The notes under the pieces: model-generated
What the model was told of the DNA's origin: nothing
The model's input: the letters and a program-made list of their open reading frames with translations, nothing else
Database searches by the model: none
Position numbers and translations under genes: made by a program
Shown: in pieces, positions 6,115 through 13,689 of the stretch
Layout: every line of letters starts with the position of its first letter
How positions within the stretch are numbered: the stretch's first letter is position 1
Assembly (NCBI GenBank): GCA_014804905.1
Contig: JAAUYX010000009.1
Location: forward strand, 26,664-42,903
Source: Desulfovibrio sp.
GTDB lineage: Bacteria > Desulfobacterota > Desulfovibrionia > Desulfovibrionales > Desulfovibrionaceae
Length of the DNA: 16,240 bases
Reading direction: 5' to 3'

Positions 6115-8454
6115 TTACATGCCCTTGGAGCGCGCGTAGTGGTTGATGAGGCTGCCGTCCAGGAGTATCTGGCGCTCATTCTCGCTGAGGCCGCGCAGGG
6201 ACAGGGCCACCTGCTCGGCCCAGGGCTTCTTGCCGGACTCCACCTCGGTGTGCACCAGTGCGGCGAGAATGGTGGGCCTCCCGGCTTCAATGGCCCGGCG
6301 GACGCCGGGGACGATGAGCCAGTCACCGGGCTTAAGGTCGCGCGAAAGCTCCTTCTCCACCAGGAAGGGCAGGATGCCCCAGTTGATAAGGTTGGAGCGG
6401 TAGCGCTTGGTGGCATATTCCACGGCGAGATTGGCCCAGCCGCCGAGTACCTTCTGGCACGAGGCCGCCTGCTCCCGCGCGGAGCCATCGCCCGGCTTCA
6501 ACGCGAAGATAAGCGAGCCGATGCCCACCCGATGCAGCGGGTGCGGCACGTCCAGCATGGTGCTTACCGCAGCCTGCTCCGAACAGATGTCCACAAGGCC
6601 GCGCACCTTGGCGAGCACCTCGGCGTCATCGGGATTGGCAAGCCGCTTCTTCTCCAGCGCCTGCGCGGCCTTGGCGCGGCCAACATAGCCGGGGTCCTTG
6701 CGGGAAAGCGTGAACTCCGCGAGCTTTTGCGGGTTGGAGCGCAGGGAGGACGTCTCGCCGGAGGGGATGAGCTCGTCCGTGGTGGTCACGGGGTCGGTGA
6801 TGACGCTCGCCACCTCGAGGACCAGGTTCTCGGGCAGCGGCGAAAGCTCGGGCCAGTCGGCGATATTGGGCCCGAACACAAGCTCCATCTGTGGGTCGGC
6901 GTGGCCGAAACCGTTATAGACGCGGCGCTGGTAAATTTCAGGGTTAAAGTGATACTTGAGGTTGACGTGCAGGTCGGGCGACTTCCAGTCCAGCGACGTG
7001 GCCGGGGTGAGGCGCCCGCCATTGGCAGCCGTGGCGGCAATGGAGCGCGCGTCCATGAGTGCGACGGCCGCGATTTGCCCCTCGCCCGGCTTGGACCCCT
7101 CGCGGTTGGGGAAATTGCGCGTGGTGTGCCGCAGAGAGAGGCCGCCGTGGGCCGGGGTGTCACCCGCGCCGAAGCAGGGCCCGCAAAAGGCCGTCTTGAC
7201 GTTGGCCCCGAGCGTCATCAGTCTTTCGGTGGCGCCGTTGTTCACCAGCGCAACAGACTGCGGCACGCTCGCCGGATACACGGAGAATGTGAAATGCGGG
7301 TTGGAGGTGTTCCAGGTGCCGAGAATGGCCGAAGCCATGCTGATGTTTTCAAAAGTGCCGCCTGCGCACCCGGCAATGATGCCCTGGTCGGCCACGATGG
7401 ACCCGTTGATGATCTTGTCGCGCAGCTTGAGTCCCTTGCCCGCATCCCCGAAGAGGCGCACAGCCTCCTCCTCCACTTCGCCCAGCAGTTCCTCGGCGTG
7501 GGCCGTCACTTCGGCGATGGTGTGGACGTTGCTCGGGTGGAAGGGCAACGCGATCATGGGCACCACCGCCGAAAGGTCGATGCGCACGAGGGCGTCGTAA
7601 CAGGCGGGGGACTGCAGGTCGAGCTCGGTATAATCGTCTGCCCTGCCGTGCAGGGTGAGCCACTCGCGCACCTTTTCGTCCGTGCGCCAGATGGAGGAAA
7701 GGCAGGCCGTTTCCGTGGTCATCACGTCCACGCCGCAGCGGAAGTCCACGGAAAGCGCGCTCACGCCCGGGCCCATGAACTCCAGCACCTTGTTCTTGAC
7801 AAAGCCGTCCTTGAACACCGCGCCGATGAGCGCCAGCGCCACGTCCTGCGGGCCCACGCCGGGGGCCGGTTCGCCCTCCAGCCACACGGCCACCACTTCG
7901 GGCGCGGCCACGTCCCACGTCTTGCCGAGGAGCTGCTTGACGAGTTCCGGGCCGCCTTCGCCCACGCCCATGACGCCCAGCGCGCCATAGCGGGTATGGC
8001 TGTCCGAGCCCAGGATCATGCCGCCGCACCGGGTCATCATCTCGCGCATATACTGGTGGATGATGGCGAGATGCGGGGGCACGAAGATGCCGCCGTATTT
8101 CTTGGCGGCGGCGAGGCCGAAGAGGTGGTCGTCCTCGTTGATGGTGCCCCCCACCGCGCACAGGCTGTTGTGGCAGTTGGTGAGAACGTAGGGCAGCGAA
8201 AATTCCTTGAGGCCCGAAGCCCTGGCCGTCTGGATGATGCCCACATAGGTGATGTCGTGCGAGGCGAGCGCGTCAAAGCGCACATGCACCTGGCCGTCAT
8301 CGGGCGCGTCCTTGGCCTGGTGGGCGGCGAGAATGCGCGCGGTGAGCGTGTTGCGGGCGGCCTTGGCAAGGTCGATGCCCTTGGCCTGGGCCTCGGCGGC
8401 GCTTTGGAGCTTCCCCTCGTTGATGACGGTTTTTTCTGCAGAAAGGGTGATCAT
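6115..8454 (-). CDS. Aconitase-superfamily hydratase (probable aconitate hydratase, YbhJ-like)
   Basis: 779 residues. Predicted to interconvert citrate and isocitrate through a [4Fe-4S] cluster, linking the two neighbouring enzymes. The active-site signature is GSDSHTRYGALGVMGVGEGG (149-168). Cluster cysteines align as C363 (IAGCAGGTFENI) plus C424 and C427 (FCGPCFGAG). The swivel domain has GDGSAREQAA (656-664 region), matching the substrate-binding S-x-R-E-x-A-A of aconitases, followed by SNLINWGILPF, the 'N-L-x-x-x-G-x-L-P' element. Around the first cysteine, the usual SCTNSS is replaced by GCAGGT, placing it in a divergent branch like E. coli YbhJ. The ATG at 8454 is chosen because AAGGAG (8463-8468) lies eight bases before it; the in-frame GTG at 8463 overlaps that site. 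The operon setting with citrate synthase and isocitrate dehydrogenase is the best argument for aconitase activity; another hydro-lyase substrate is possible. Confidence 0.82.
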   Translation of the reverse strand: MITLSAEKTVINEGKLQSAAEAQAKGIDLAKAARNTLTARILAAHQAKDAPDDGQVHVRFDALASHDITYVGIIQTARASGLKEFSLPYVLTNCHNSLCAVGGTINEDDHLFGLAAAKKYGGIFVPPHLAIIHQYMREMMTRCGGMILGSDSHTRYGALGVMGVGEGGPELVKQLLGKTWDVAAPEVVAVWLEGEPAPGVGPQDVALALIGAVFKDGFVKNKVLEFMGPGVSALSVDFRCGVDVMTTETACLSSIWRTDEKVREWLTLHGRADDYTELDLQSPACYDALVRIDLSAVVPMIALPFHPSNVHTIAEVTAHAEELLGEVEEEAVRLFGDAGKGLKLRDKIINGSIVADQGIIAGCAGGTFENISMASAILGTWNTSNPHFTFSVYPASVPQSVALVNNGATERLMTLGANVKTAFCGPCFGAGDTPAHGGLSLRHTTRNFPNREGSKPGEGQIAAVALMDARSIAATAANGGRLTPATSLDWKSPDLHVNLKYHFNPEIYQRRVYNGFGHADPQMELVFGPNIADWPELSPLPENLVLEVASVITDPVTTTDELIPSGETSSLRSNPQKLAEFTLSRKDPGYVGRAKAAQALEKKRLANPDDAEVLAKVRGLVDICSEQAAVSTMLDVPHPLHRVGIGSLIFALKPGDGSAREQAASCQKVLGGWANLAVEYATKRYRSNLINWGILPFLVEKELSRDLKPGDWLIVPGVRRAIEAGRPTILAALVHTEVESGKKPWAEQVALSLRGLSENERQILLDGSLINHYARSKGM

Positions 8455-8462
8455 GGCGGACA

Positions 8463-8468
8463 CTCCTT
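8463..8468 (-). promoter_or_regulatory. Ribosome binding site deciding the hydratase start
   Basis: AAGGAG on the minus strand, eight bases before the ATG at 8454. It overlaps the in-frame GTG at 8463, which rules that GTG out as the likely start. Confidence 0.65.
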
Positions 8469-8490
8469 TTCCTGGGATAAAGATTCGGGT

Positions 8491-9138
8491 TCAGTCGTTC
8501 CTCGCCAGGGCAAGCCTGAGGCCAAAGCCAAGAAAAACCGTGCCGGTCACGCGATGGAGCCAGCGCTGAAAACGCGGTCTGGCAAACACCCGGCGCACCC
8601 GGCCGAGGATCTGCGCAAGAAAGAGATACCAGACAAGGCACTCGACGGCAGTAATGGCGCCCATTTCCAGAAGCTGCGGGGCTGCTGCCATATCGGCAGC
8701 CATGAATTGCGGTAACAGCACGAGAAAGTAGAGGATGGCCTTGGGGTTGAGCGCATTGGTCAAAAATCCCTGCCGGAACGCGCGCCGCAAGGGAACGGCG
8801 TGAGGCGCAGCAGCGCCTTCTCCGGGTACTGCATCCTCTTGGAGAGGCTGCGGCTTTTGCCGGAAGGACTGGATGCCGAGCCAGAACAGATAGACCGCAC
8901 CCGCATACTTGAGCAACTGAAACAGCGGGGCCGAGGCCGCGATGATGGCCGAGATCCCGGCAATGGCAAAGCCCGTATGCACGGTGATGCCCAGCGCCAC
9001 ACCGCAGGCCGCCGCCTTGCCCGCGCGCGTCCCTTCCAGCAACGACACGCGGCTCACCAGCGCGAAGTCGGGCCCGGGCAGCATCACCAGAAGCGCCATG
9101 GCCGGGACAAAGAGGAGCAGGTTTTCCAGCGGCAGCAT
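8491..9138 (-). CDS. LysE/RhtB-family amino-acid exporter
   Basis: 215 residues, the usual size, with about six hydrophobic segments, so an inner-membrane protein. Family exporters expel amino acids or related metabolites using the proton gradient. Hallmarks are LPGPDFALVSRVSLLEGTRA near residues 19-38, followed by GKAAACGVALG, and the mid-protein GFLTNALNPKAILYFLVLLP, both typical of the family. An earlier ATG at 9165 is in frame but lacks a good ribosome binding site, while GGAGG (9147-9151) sits eight bases before the ATG at 9138. It lies 35 bases after the isocitrate dehydrogenase stop and 36 bases before the hydratase start, so it is inserted inside the citrate-branch operon. That position suggests export of a product of the pathway (for example glutamate or a derived amino acid), but the substrate is an inference. 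Confidence 0.88.
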   Translation of the reverse strand: MLPLENLLLFVPAMALLVMLPGPDFALVSRVSLLEGTRAGKAAACGVALGITVHTGFAIAGISAIIAASAPLFQLLKYAGAVYLFWLGIQSFRQKPQPLQEDAVPGEGAAAPHAVPLRRAFRQGFLTNALNPKAILYFLVLLPQFMAADMAAAPQLLEMGAITAVECLVWYLFLAQILGRVRRVFARPRFQRWLHRVTGTVFLGFGLRLALARND

Positions 9139-9146
9139 AGCTTTGT

Positions 9147-9151
9147 CCTCC
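9147..9151 (-). promoter_or_regulatory. Ribosome binding site deciding the LysE-family start
   Basis: GGAGG on the minus strand, eight bases before the ATG at 9138. It falls within the reading frame that would begin at the ATG at 9165, arguing for the shorter protein. Confidence 0.65.
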
Positions 9152-9173
9152 ACAAAAACCTTCATGTAATGCT

Positions 9174-10313
9174 TTAAAGATTTTCGCCGATGATCTCGCC
9201 GAATTCCTTGCAGCCCACCACGCGGCTGCCCGGAACCTGGGCCGCCAGGTCCTCGGTGACGGCCTTGCCCGCAATGGCCTTGGCCACGGCCGAGCGGATG
9301 CGCTTGGCGGCGGTCGGCACGCCCAGATGCTCCATGAGCAATGCCCCACAGAGGATGATGCTGCCGGGATTGGCCCTGTCCTTCCCGGCGATGGCCGGGG
9401 CCGTGCCGTGCGTGGCCTCGAAAAAGGCCAGCGTGTCGGACATGTTGACGCCCGGCGCAAGGCCGAGGCCGCCCACCTGCGCGGCCAGCGCGTCCGAAAT
9501 ATAGTCGCCGTTGAGGTTGGGCGTGGCCAGCACGCTGTAGGCCTCGGGCCGGAGCAGGGCCTCCTGGAACATGGCGTCGGCAATGCGGTCCTTGACCACA
9601 AGACGGCCGGGAACAGGCTCTTTTTCCGTGCAGGTCACGTCACCAAATTCTTCCGCGGCCACGTCATAGCCCCACTGGCGGAAGGCCCCCTCCGTGAACT
9701 TCATGATATTGCCCTTGTGGACAAGGGTGAGGCTCGGGCGGCCATTCTCCAGAGCGTAGCGCAGGGCGCGGCGCACGAGGCGCTTGGAGCCCGCCTCGGT
9801 CATGGGCTTGATGCCGATGGCCGCCACTTCGGCCACGCGCGTGACGCCAAGCTCGTCGCGCAAAAATTCCGCCAGCTTGCGCGCCTCGGGCGTACCCGCG
9901 GCAAATTCCACGCCCGCGTAGACATCCTCGGTATTTTCCCGAAAGATGACCATGTCCACCCGCTCCGGGTGCTTGACCGGCGTCTCCAGCCCCGGAATAT
10001 GCCGCACCGGCCGGATGCAGGCATAGAGGTCGAGCCCCTGCCGCAAGGCCACGTTGAGGCTGCGGATACCCGTGCCCACGGGCGTGCCCAGCGGGCCCTT
10101 CATGGCGATATCGGCCCCGCGCAAGGCCTGGAGCGTGGCTTCGGGCAGCGGCGTCCCTTCCGCTTCACGGGCCTTCTCGCCGGCGAGCAGTTCCTGCCAG
10201 TCAAGCCGCAAATCCGATTCCGCAGCCAGCGCCGCGTCGATGACCGGGCGCGCCGCGCGCCAGATTTCCGGCCCGATGCCGTCGCCCTCGATCCAGTAGA
10301 TAGTCTTGCGCAT
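9174..10313 (-). CDS. icd: Isocitrate dehydrogenase, possibly NAD-dependent
   Basis: 379 residues from the ATG at 10313, with GGAG nine bases upstream; the open frame continues further upstream but covers the spacer and the preceding gene. It oxidatively decarboxylates isocitrate to 2-oxoglutarate in the cytoplasm. Substrate and metal residues are intact: GIRSLNVALRQ (82-92, S85 equals the E. coli phosphorylation site S113), RENTEDVYAGVEF with Y132, LVHKGNIMKFTEGAF with K200, KDRIADA with D242, and NGDYISD with D270 and D274. The coenzyme site departs from the E. coli NADP enzyme: in THGTAPAIAGKDRANPGS, K344 and Y345 are replaced by A307 and I308, and V351 by A314; in AVTEDLAA, Y391 and R395 are replaced by E354 and A358. 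Loss of these phosphate-contacting residues argues for NAD. It follows the citrate synthase gene by 34 bases, in one operon. Confidence 0.93.
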   Translation of the reverse strand: MRKTIYWIEGDGIGPEIWRAARPVIDAALAAESDLRLDWQELLAGEKAREAEGTPLPEATLQALRGADIAMKGPLGTPVGTGIRSLNVALRQGLDLYACIRPVRHIPGLETPVKHPERVDMVIFRENTEDVYAGVEFAAGTPEARKLAEFLRDELGVTRVAEVAAIGIKPMTEAGSKRLVRRALRYALENGRPSLTLVHKGNIMKFTEGAFRQWGYDVAAEEFGDVTCTEKEPVPGRLVVKDRIADAMFQEALLRPEAYSVLATPNLNGDYISDALAAQVGGLGLAPGVNMSDTLAFFEATHGTAPAIAGKDRANPGSIILCGALLMEHLGVPTAAKRIRSAVAKAIAGKAVTEDLAAQVPGSRVVGCKEFGEIIGENL

Positions 10314-10347
10314 GAAGTTTTTCTCCGGTGACCAAAGCACTTTGCTC

Positions 10348-12195
10348 TTAATCGTCCGCGGCGTCGTCGCCGTCCTCGCCCTCGTCCACCTCGCGACGGA
10401 GAGCGCGCGCCCGCTTGAGGAGCTGCTCAAGCTGGATGTCACCGCTGACCACGCCCACGATGCGGTCGTTCTCGTCCGTCACCGCGCAGGAAACGGTGAT
10501 GACGAGCTTGGCCGTGAAGTGCGACTGGTAGACATCCATGATATGCAGGTCACCCGTCTGCATGGGCATCCTGAACCACTCACGCCCGGAGAAGTCATAG
10601 CCGGGGTGCAGCGACGCGTAATTGGCGGCATATTCCGAATCCGCAATGGCGGAGCAGCACATGCGACCCTCGGCGTCGGTGAGGCAGCAGAACTGGATGA
10701 AGGGATACTCAGCCACAAAGGCGTCCAGCGCAGCGCAGGCCTCGGCGTCCAGGCGGCAGAGGGCCGGGCTTGCCGCAAGCCGCAGGATGAGGTTGGCGGC
10801 CAGCTCCCCGGCGAGCTTCTTCATGCGGTCGAACTCCGTGGCGAAGAGCTCGGGCATGTGCTGCTGCACGAGCGATTCCATCTCCTCGTGCGAGAGGCTC
10901 GTGGTGCGGCCGCTGTCCGCATAGAGCGCCATGATGGCGTCGTAAACCCTGCCCACGGCCGGGTGCTTCTTGGAGACCTGCTGCTCCTTGGGGAGATTGA
11001 GGCTGGTGTTGATCCAGTAGGCCACGCCCGCCCTGCCCGTCTTGTCCGTGACGATGATGGGCACCGGACGCCCGAGCAGGCGTTTCGTATCGAAAATATT
11101 GTAGATTTCCTCGTTCTTGGCGAGGCCGTCGGCGTGCACCCCCGCACTCGTGGCGTTGAAGTCGCGCCCCACGAAGGGATAGTTGGGCGGGATGCGGTAA
11201 TCGAGCTCGCGCTCGAAAAACTCCGCCACTTCGCTGAGCACCGTGGTATCCGCCGCCGCGTCGTCGCCCGTCAGAGAGATATATTCGACGAGCAACGCCT
11301 CCAGCGGCGTATTGCCCGTGCGCTCGCCGAAGCCGAAAAGGGTGCTGTTGACGGCCCCGCAGCCGTAGAGCCAGGCGGTGACGCCATTGGCGAGCGCCAT
11401 GTGGAAGTCGTTATGGCCGTGCCACTCCAGCCACTCGCCAGGCACACCCGCCTCGTCCGTGAAGGCGCGCACGATGCGCTGCACCGAGCGCGGCAGCGCC
11501 GCCCCCGGCCACGGCACGCCATAGCCCATGGTGTCGCAGAGGCGAATCTTGACGGGCATCCCGCTTTGGCGCGAAAGCTCCATGAGTCGCTGCGCGAGCG
11601 GCAGGCAGAAGCCGTAAATATCGGCGCGGGTGATGTCCTCGAAGTGGCAGCGCGGAATGATGCCCCAGTCCAGCGCCTGTGCGGCGAGGTCCGTATACAT
11701 GTCCATGGCCTGCTGGCGCGTTTTCCCGAGCTTGAGGAAAATGTGGTAGTCGGAGACGCTCGTCAGCATCCCGGTCTCGTCAAACTCCATGTCGCGCGCG
11801 AGCTTGAGGTCCTCCCGGTTGGCGCGTATCCACGCCGTCACCCGCGGGAAGCGGTAGCCGCGCGCGCGGCACACTTCAACGCATTTGCGGTCGCGCGGGG
11901 AATAGAGGAAAAATTCCGAGGCAGCGATGAGCCCGGTCTTGCCGCCGAGGCGGTGAAGGAAGTCGAACATCCGCGCCACCTGGCGCACCGTATAGGGGGG
12001 CCGGGCCTGCTGGCCGTCGCGGAAGGTGGTGTCCGTGATGCGCATCTGCGCGGCCGGGCGCGGCGAAAGCAGCACCTCGTCAAAGGAGGTGCGGCAGATG
12101 CTGGTATAGGGGAAGAGCTCGCGGAACAGGCGGGGCTGGTCCGTATGCTGGAGGGAAAGGGCGCGGTTGCCGCCCGTGTGGTGGATGATGCTCAT
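10348..12195 (-). CDS. Re-citrate synthase-like enzyme (HMGL/isopropylmalate-homocitrate synthase family) with C-terminal PDC/Cache-type domain
   Basis: 615 residues from the ATG at 12195 (AGGAAA upstream). Re-citrate synthases condense acetyl-CoA and oxaloacetate with a fold unrelated to ordinary citrate synthase and replace it in several Desulfovibrio and Clostridium species. The TIM-barrel catalytic domain spans about 50-340: ITDTTFRDGQQ (53-63) with metal ligand D55 and catalytic R59, HGHND (259-263) with the two metal histidines, and FGFGERTGNTPLEALL (287-302), the DRE-TIM family signature. A linker and helical domain follow to about 460. Residues about 485-597 read like a PDC/Cache sensor: EYPFIQFCCLTDAEGR, GYDFSGREWF, VYQSHFTAKLVITVSCAV and IVGVVSGDIQLEQLL. 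No membrane helix or signal peptide is present, so this domain would be cytoplasmic, which is unusual. The tail is acidic (EGEDGDDAADD). Its place ahead of icd and the aconitase-like gene favours citrate synthesis over isopropylmalate or homocitrate synthesis. Confidence 0.82.
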   Translation of the reverse strand: MSIIHHTGGNRALSLQHTDQPRLFRELFPYTSICRTSFDEVLLSPRPAAQMRITDTTFRDGQQARPPYTVRQVARMFDFLHRLGGKTGLIAASEFFLYSPRDRKCVEVCRARGYRFPRVTAWIRANREDLKLARDMEFDETGMLTSVSDYHIFLKLGKTRQQAMDMYTDLAAQALDWGIIPRCHFEDITRADIYGFCLPLAQRLMELSRQSGMPVKIRLCDTMGYGVPWPGAALPRSVQRIVRAFTDEAGVPGEWLEWHGHNDFHMALANGVTAWLYGCGAVNSTLFGFGERTGNTPLEALLVEYISLTGDDAAADTTVLSEVAEFFERELDYRIPPNYPFVGRDFNATSAGVHADGLAKNEEIYNIFDTKRLLGRPVPIIVTDKTGRAGVAYWINTSLNLPKEQQVSKKHPAVGRVYDAIMALYADSGRTTSLSHEEMESLVQQHMPELFATEFDRMKKLAGELAANLILRLAASPALCRLDAEACAALDAFVAEYPFIQFCCLTDAEGRMCCSAIADSEYAANYASLHPGYDFSGREWFRMPMQTGDLHIMDVYQSHFTAKLVITVSCAVTDENDRIVGVVSGDIQLEQLLKRARALRREVDEGEDGDDAADD

Positions 12196-12247
12196 GGAGG
12201 TTTCCTGCGCGTTGCCGCCTGTGACGATGCTGTTTCGGAAGCGTTGC

Positions 12248-12276
12248 TATATACCGCGTTATGCCCTGCCAGTCCA
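12248..12276 (-). promoter_or_regulatory. Candidate sigma-70-type promoter for the citrate-branch operon
   Basis: On the minus strand TGGACT (12276-12271, four of six to TTGACA) is followed after 17 bases by TATATA (12253-12248, four to five of six to TATAAT). It would start transcription about 45 bases upstream of the Re-citrate synthase ATG. Inspection only. Confidence 0.4.
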
Positions 12277-12313
12277 GCCTTGCGGCCGCGGCATTTCCGG
12301 GTATGATTAGCGC

Positions 12314-12343
12314 TTGTCAAGGCGGAGGTATTCGCGCTATTTT
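12314..12343 (+). promoter_or_regulatory. Candidate sigma-70-type promoter for metY
   Basis: TTGTCA (12314-12319, five of six to TTGACA), an 18-base spacer, and TATTTT (12338-12343, four of six to TATAAT). It would give a leader of about 70 bases before the metY ATG. Inspection only. Confidence 0.4.
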
Positions 12344-12420
12344 TCACAATCATAACGCAAGCTCTGGGGCGCTTCCCTGCCCCGGCGCCCGCCTCTGCCC
12401 GCGAATCCAGGAGAACAGCC

Positions 12421-13686
12421 ATGAAAGAAGCCACCAAGTGCCTCCACGCAGGCTACAGCCCCAAAAACGGCGAGCCGCGCGTCGTGCCCATCGTCCAGAG
12501 CACCACCTATGTTTATGATTCCACGGCCGAAGTGGCCCGGCTTTTCGACCTTGAGCAATCGGGCTTCTTTTATTCCCGCATCGGCAACCCCACCGTGGAC
12601 GCGGTGGAGCAAAAAATCGCCGCGCTCGAGGGCGGCGTTGGCGCGCTCTGCACCTCCTCCGGGCAGGCGGCGGTCATGCTCGCCGCGCTCAACCTGGCGC
12701 GCGCGGGCGACCACATCATCAGCGCGACCAATGTCTATGGCGGCACGTTCAACCTCTTTAACACCATCTTCCGGCGTTTCGGCATCGAAACCACCTTTGT
12801 GGACCAGGACGCCACGGATGAGGATCTCGCCGCCGCCTTCAGGCCCAATACCCGCTTCGTCTATGGCGAGACCATCGCCAACCCGGCCCTGAGTGTGCTC
12901 GACATCGAGCGCTTCGCAAGGCTCGCGCATGAGCACGGCCTGCCGCTCCTCGTTGACAACACTTTTGCGACGCCCATCCTCTGCCGGCCTTTCGAGTTCG
13001 GTGCTGACGTGGTCATTCACTCCACCACCAAGTATATGGACGGACATGCCGTGCAGCTCGGCGGCGTCATCGTGGACAGCGGCAATTTTGACTGGAAAAA
13101 CGGGAATTTCCCTGAATTTACGGAGCCGGACGCCTCCTACCACGGCCTTGTCTATGCGGATGCCTTCGGGCGGGGGGCCTATATCGCCAAGGCGCGGGTG
13201 CAACTCATGCGCGACCTCGGCTGCTGCCAGAGCGCCCAAGGGGCCTTTTACACCAACTTGGGGCTGGAGACCCTGCCGCTCAGGATGCAGAAGCACTCGG
13301 AAAACGCCGAGACCGCCGCGCGCTGGCTCGCCGGGCAGGACAAGGTGGAATGGGTGCGCTATCCGCGCCTCACGTGGGACCCCTATGCCAGGCTCGCGGG
13401 CAAGTATCTCCCCCACGGGTGCAGCGGCGTGGTGTCCTTCTCGTTCAAGGGCGGGCGCGAGGCCGGGGCGCGCTTCATCGACGCGCTCCAGCTCATCTCG
13501 CTGGAGACCCATGTGGCGGACATCCGCACCTCCGTGCTGCACCCGGCCACTTCCACGCATCGCCAGCTCTCGGACGAGCAGCTCACGGCCGCGGGCATCA
13601 CGCCGGGCACGGTGCGCCTTTCCGTGGGGCTGGAAGCCTGGGACGACATCCGCGCGGACCTCGAGCGCGGCATGGACGCCGCCTGA
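12421..13686 (+). CDS. metY: O-acetylhomoserine sulfhydrylase (aminocarboxypropyltransferase)
   Basis: 421 residues, standard length. This PLP enzyme makes homocysteine from O-acetylhomoserine and sulfide in the cytoplasm, a natural route in a sulfide-producing cell. Signatures are YSRIGNPTVDAVEQKIAALE (51-70), SSGQAAVM (79-86), NVYGGTFNLF with the PLP-stacking Y106, LLVDNTFATP with D179, and HSTTKYMDGH (200-209) with the Schiff-base lysine K204. The long central segment GGVIVDSGNFDWKNGNFPEF is typical of MetY rather than of cystathionine gamma-synthase or beta-lyase. AGGAG seven bases upstream fixes the start. Three bases after its stop comes the GNAT-TraB gene, so they are probably cotranscribed. 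A methionine gamma-lyase activity cannot be fully excluded from sequence alone. The acetyl donor enzyme (MetX or MetA) is not in the window. Confidence 0.9.
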   Translation: MKEATKCLHAGYSPKNGEPRVVPIVQSTTYVYDSTAEVARLFDLEQSGFFYSRIGNPTVDAVEQKIAALEGGVGALCTSSGQAAVMLAALNLARAGDHIISATNVYGGTFNLFNTIFRRFGIETTFVDQDATDEDLAAAFRPNTRFVYGETIANPALSVLDIERFARLAHEHGLPLLVDNTFATPILCRPFEFGADVVIHSTTKYMDGHAVQLGGVIVDSGNFDWKNGNFPEFTEPDASYHGLVYADAFGRGAYIAKARVQLMRDLGCCQSAQGAFYTNLGLETLPLRMQKHSENAETAARWLAGQDKVEWVRYPRLTWDPYARLAGKYLPHGCSGVVSFSFKGGREAGARFIDALQLISLETHVADIRTSVLHPATSTHRQLSDEQLTAAGITPGTVRLSVGLEAWDDIRADLERGMDAA

Positions 13687-13689
13687 GCC

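Larger units (their letters stand above)
12196..12420. other. Divergent intergenic region controlling the citrate branch and metY
   Basis: This 225-base stretch separates two divergent operons and is less GC-rich than its flanks in the centre and right part. It holds a candidate promoter on each strand (listed separately) and the metY ribosome binding site AGGAG (12409-12413). An 8-base inverted repeat, GCGTTATG at 12256-12263 and CATAACGC at 12351-12358, places one copy near each promoter. I see no riboswitch fold, no tRNA and no open reading frame that looks real. Confidence 0.6.

Noticed and set aside
5851..8715. A 954-codon plus-strand open frame opposite the hydratase and LysE genes
   Set aside because: It is antisense to two genes with clear family motifs, its product is histidine-, glycine- and arginine-rich without recognisable domains, and long antisense frames are expected in GC-rich DNA.
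10306..12306. A 666-codon plus-strand open frame opposite the Re-citrate synthase gene
   Set aside because: Antisense shadow of a gene with intact DRE-TIM motifs; composition is repetitive His/Arg/Glu/Val with no domain.
12335..12352. A Rex-like site around TTTTTCACAAT over the metY -10
   Set aside because: Only one half (TTCACAA) matches; the opposite half needed for the palindrome is not there.
12344..12420. A SAM or SAH riboswitch in the metY leader
   Set aside because: The leader is short and shows only a weak GC-rich stem; none of the conserved riboswitch core motifs I know is visible.
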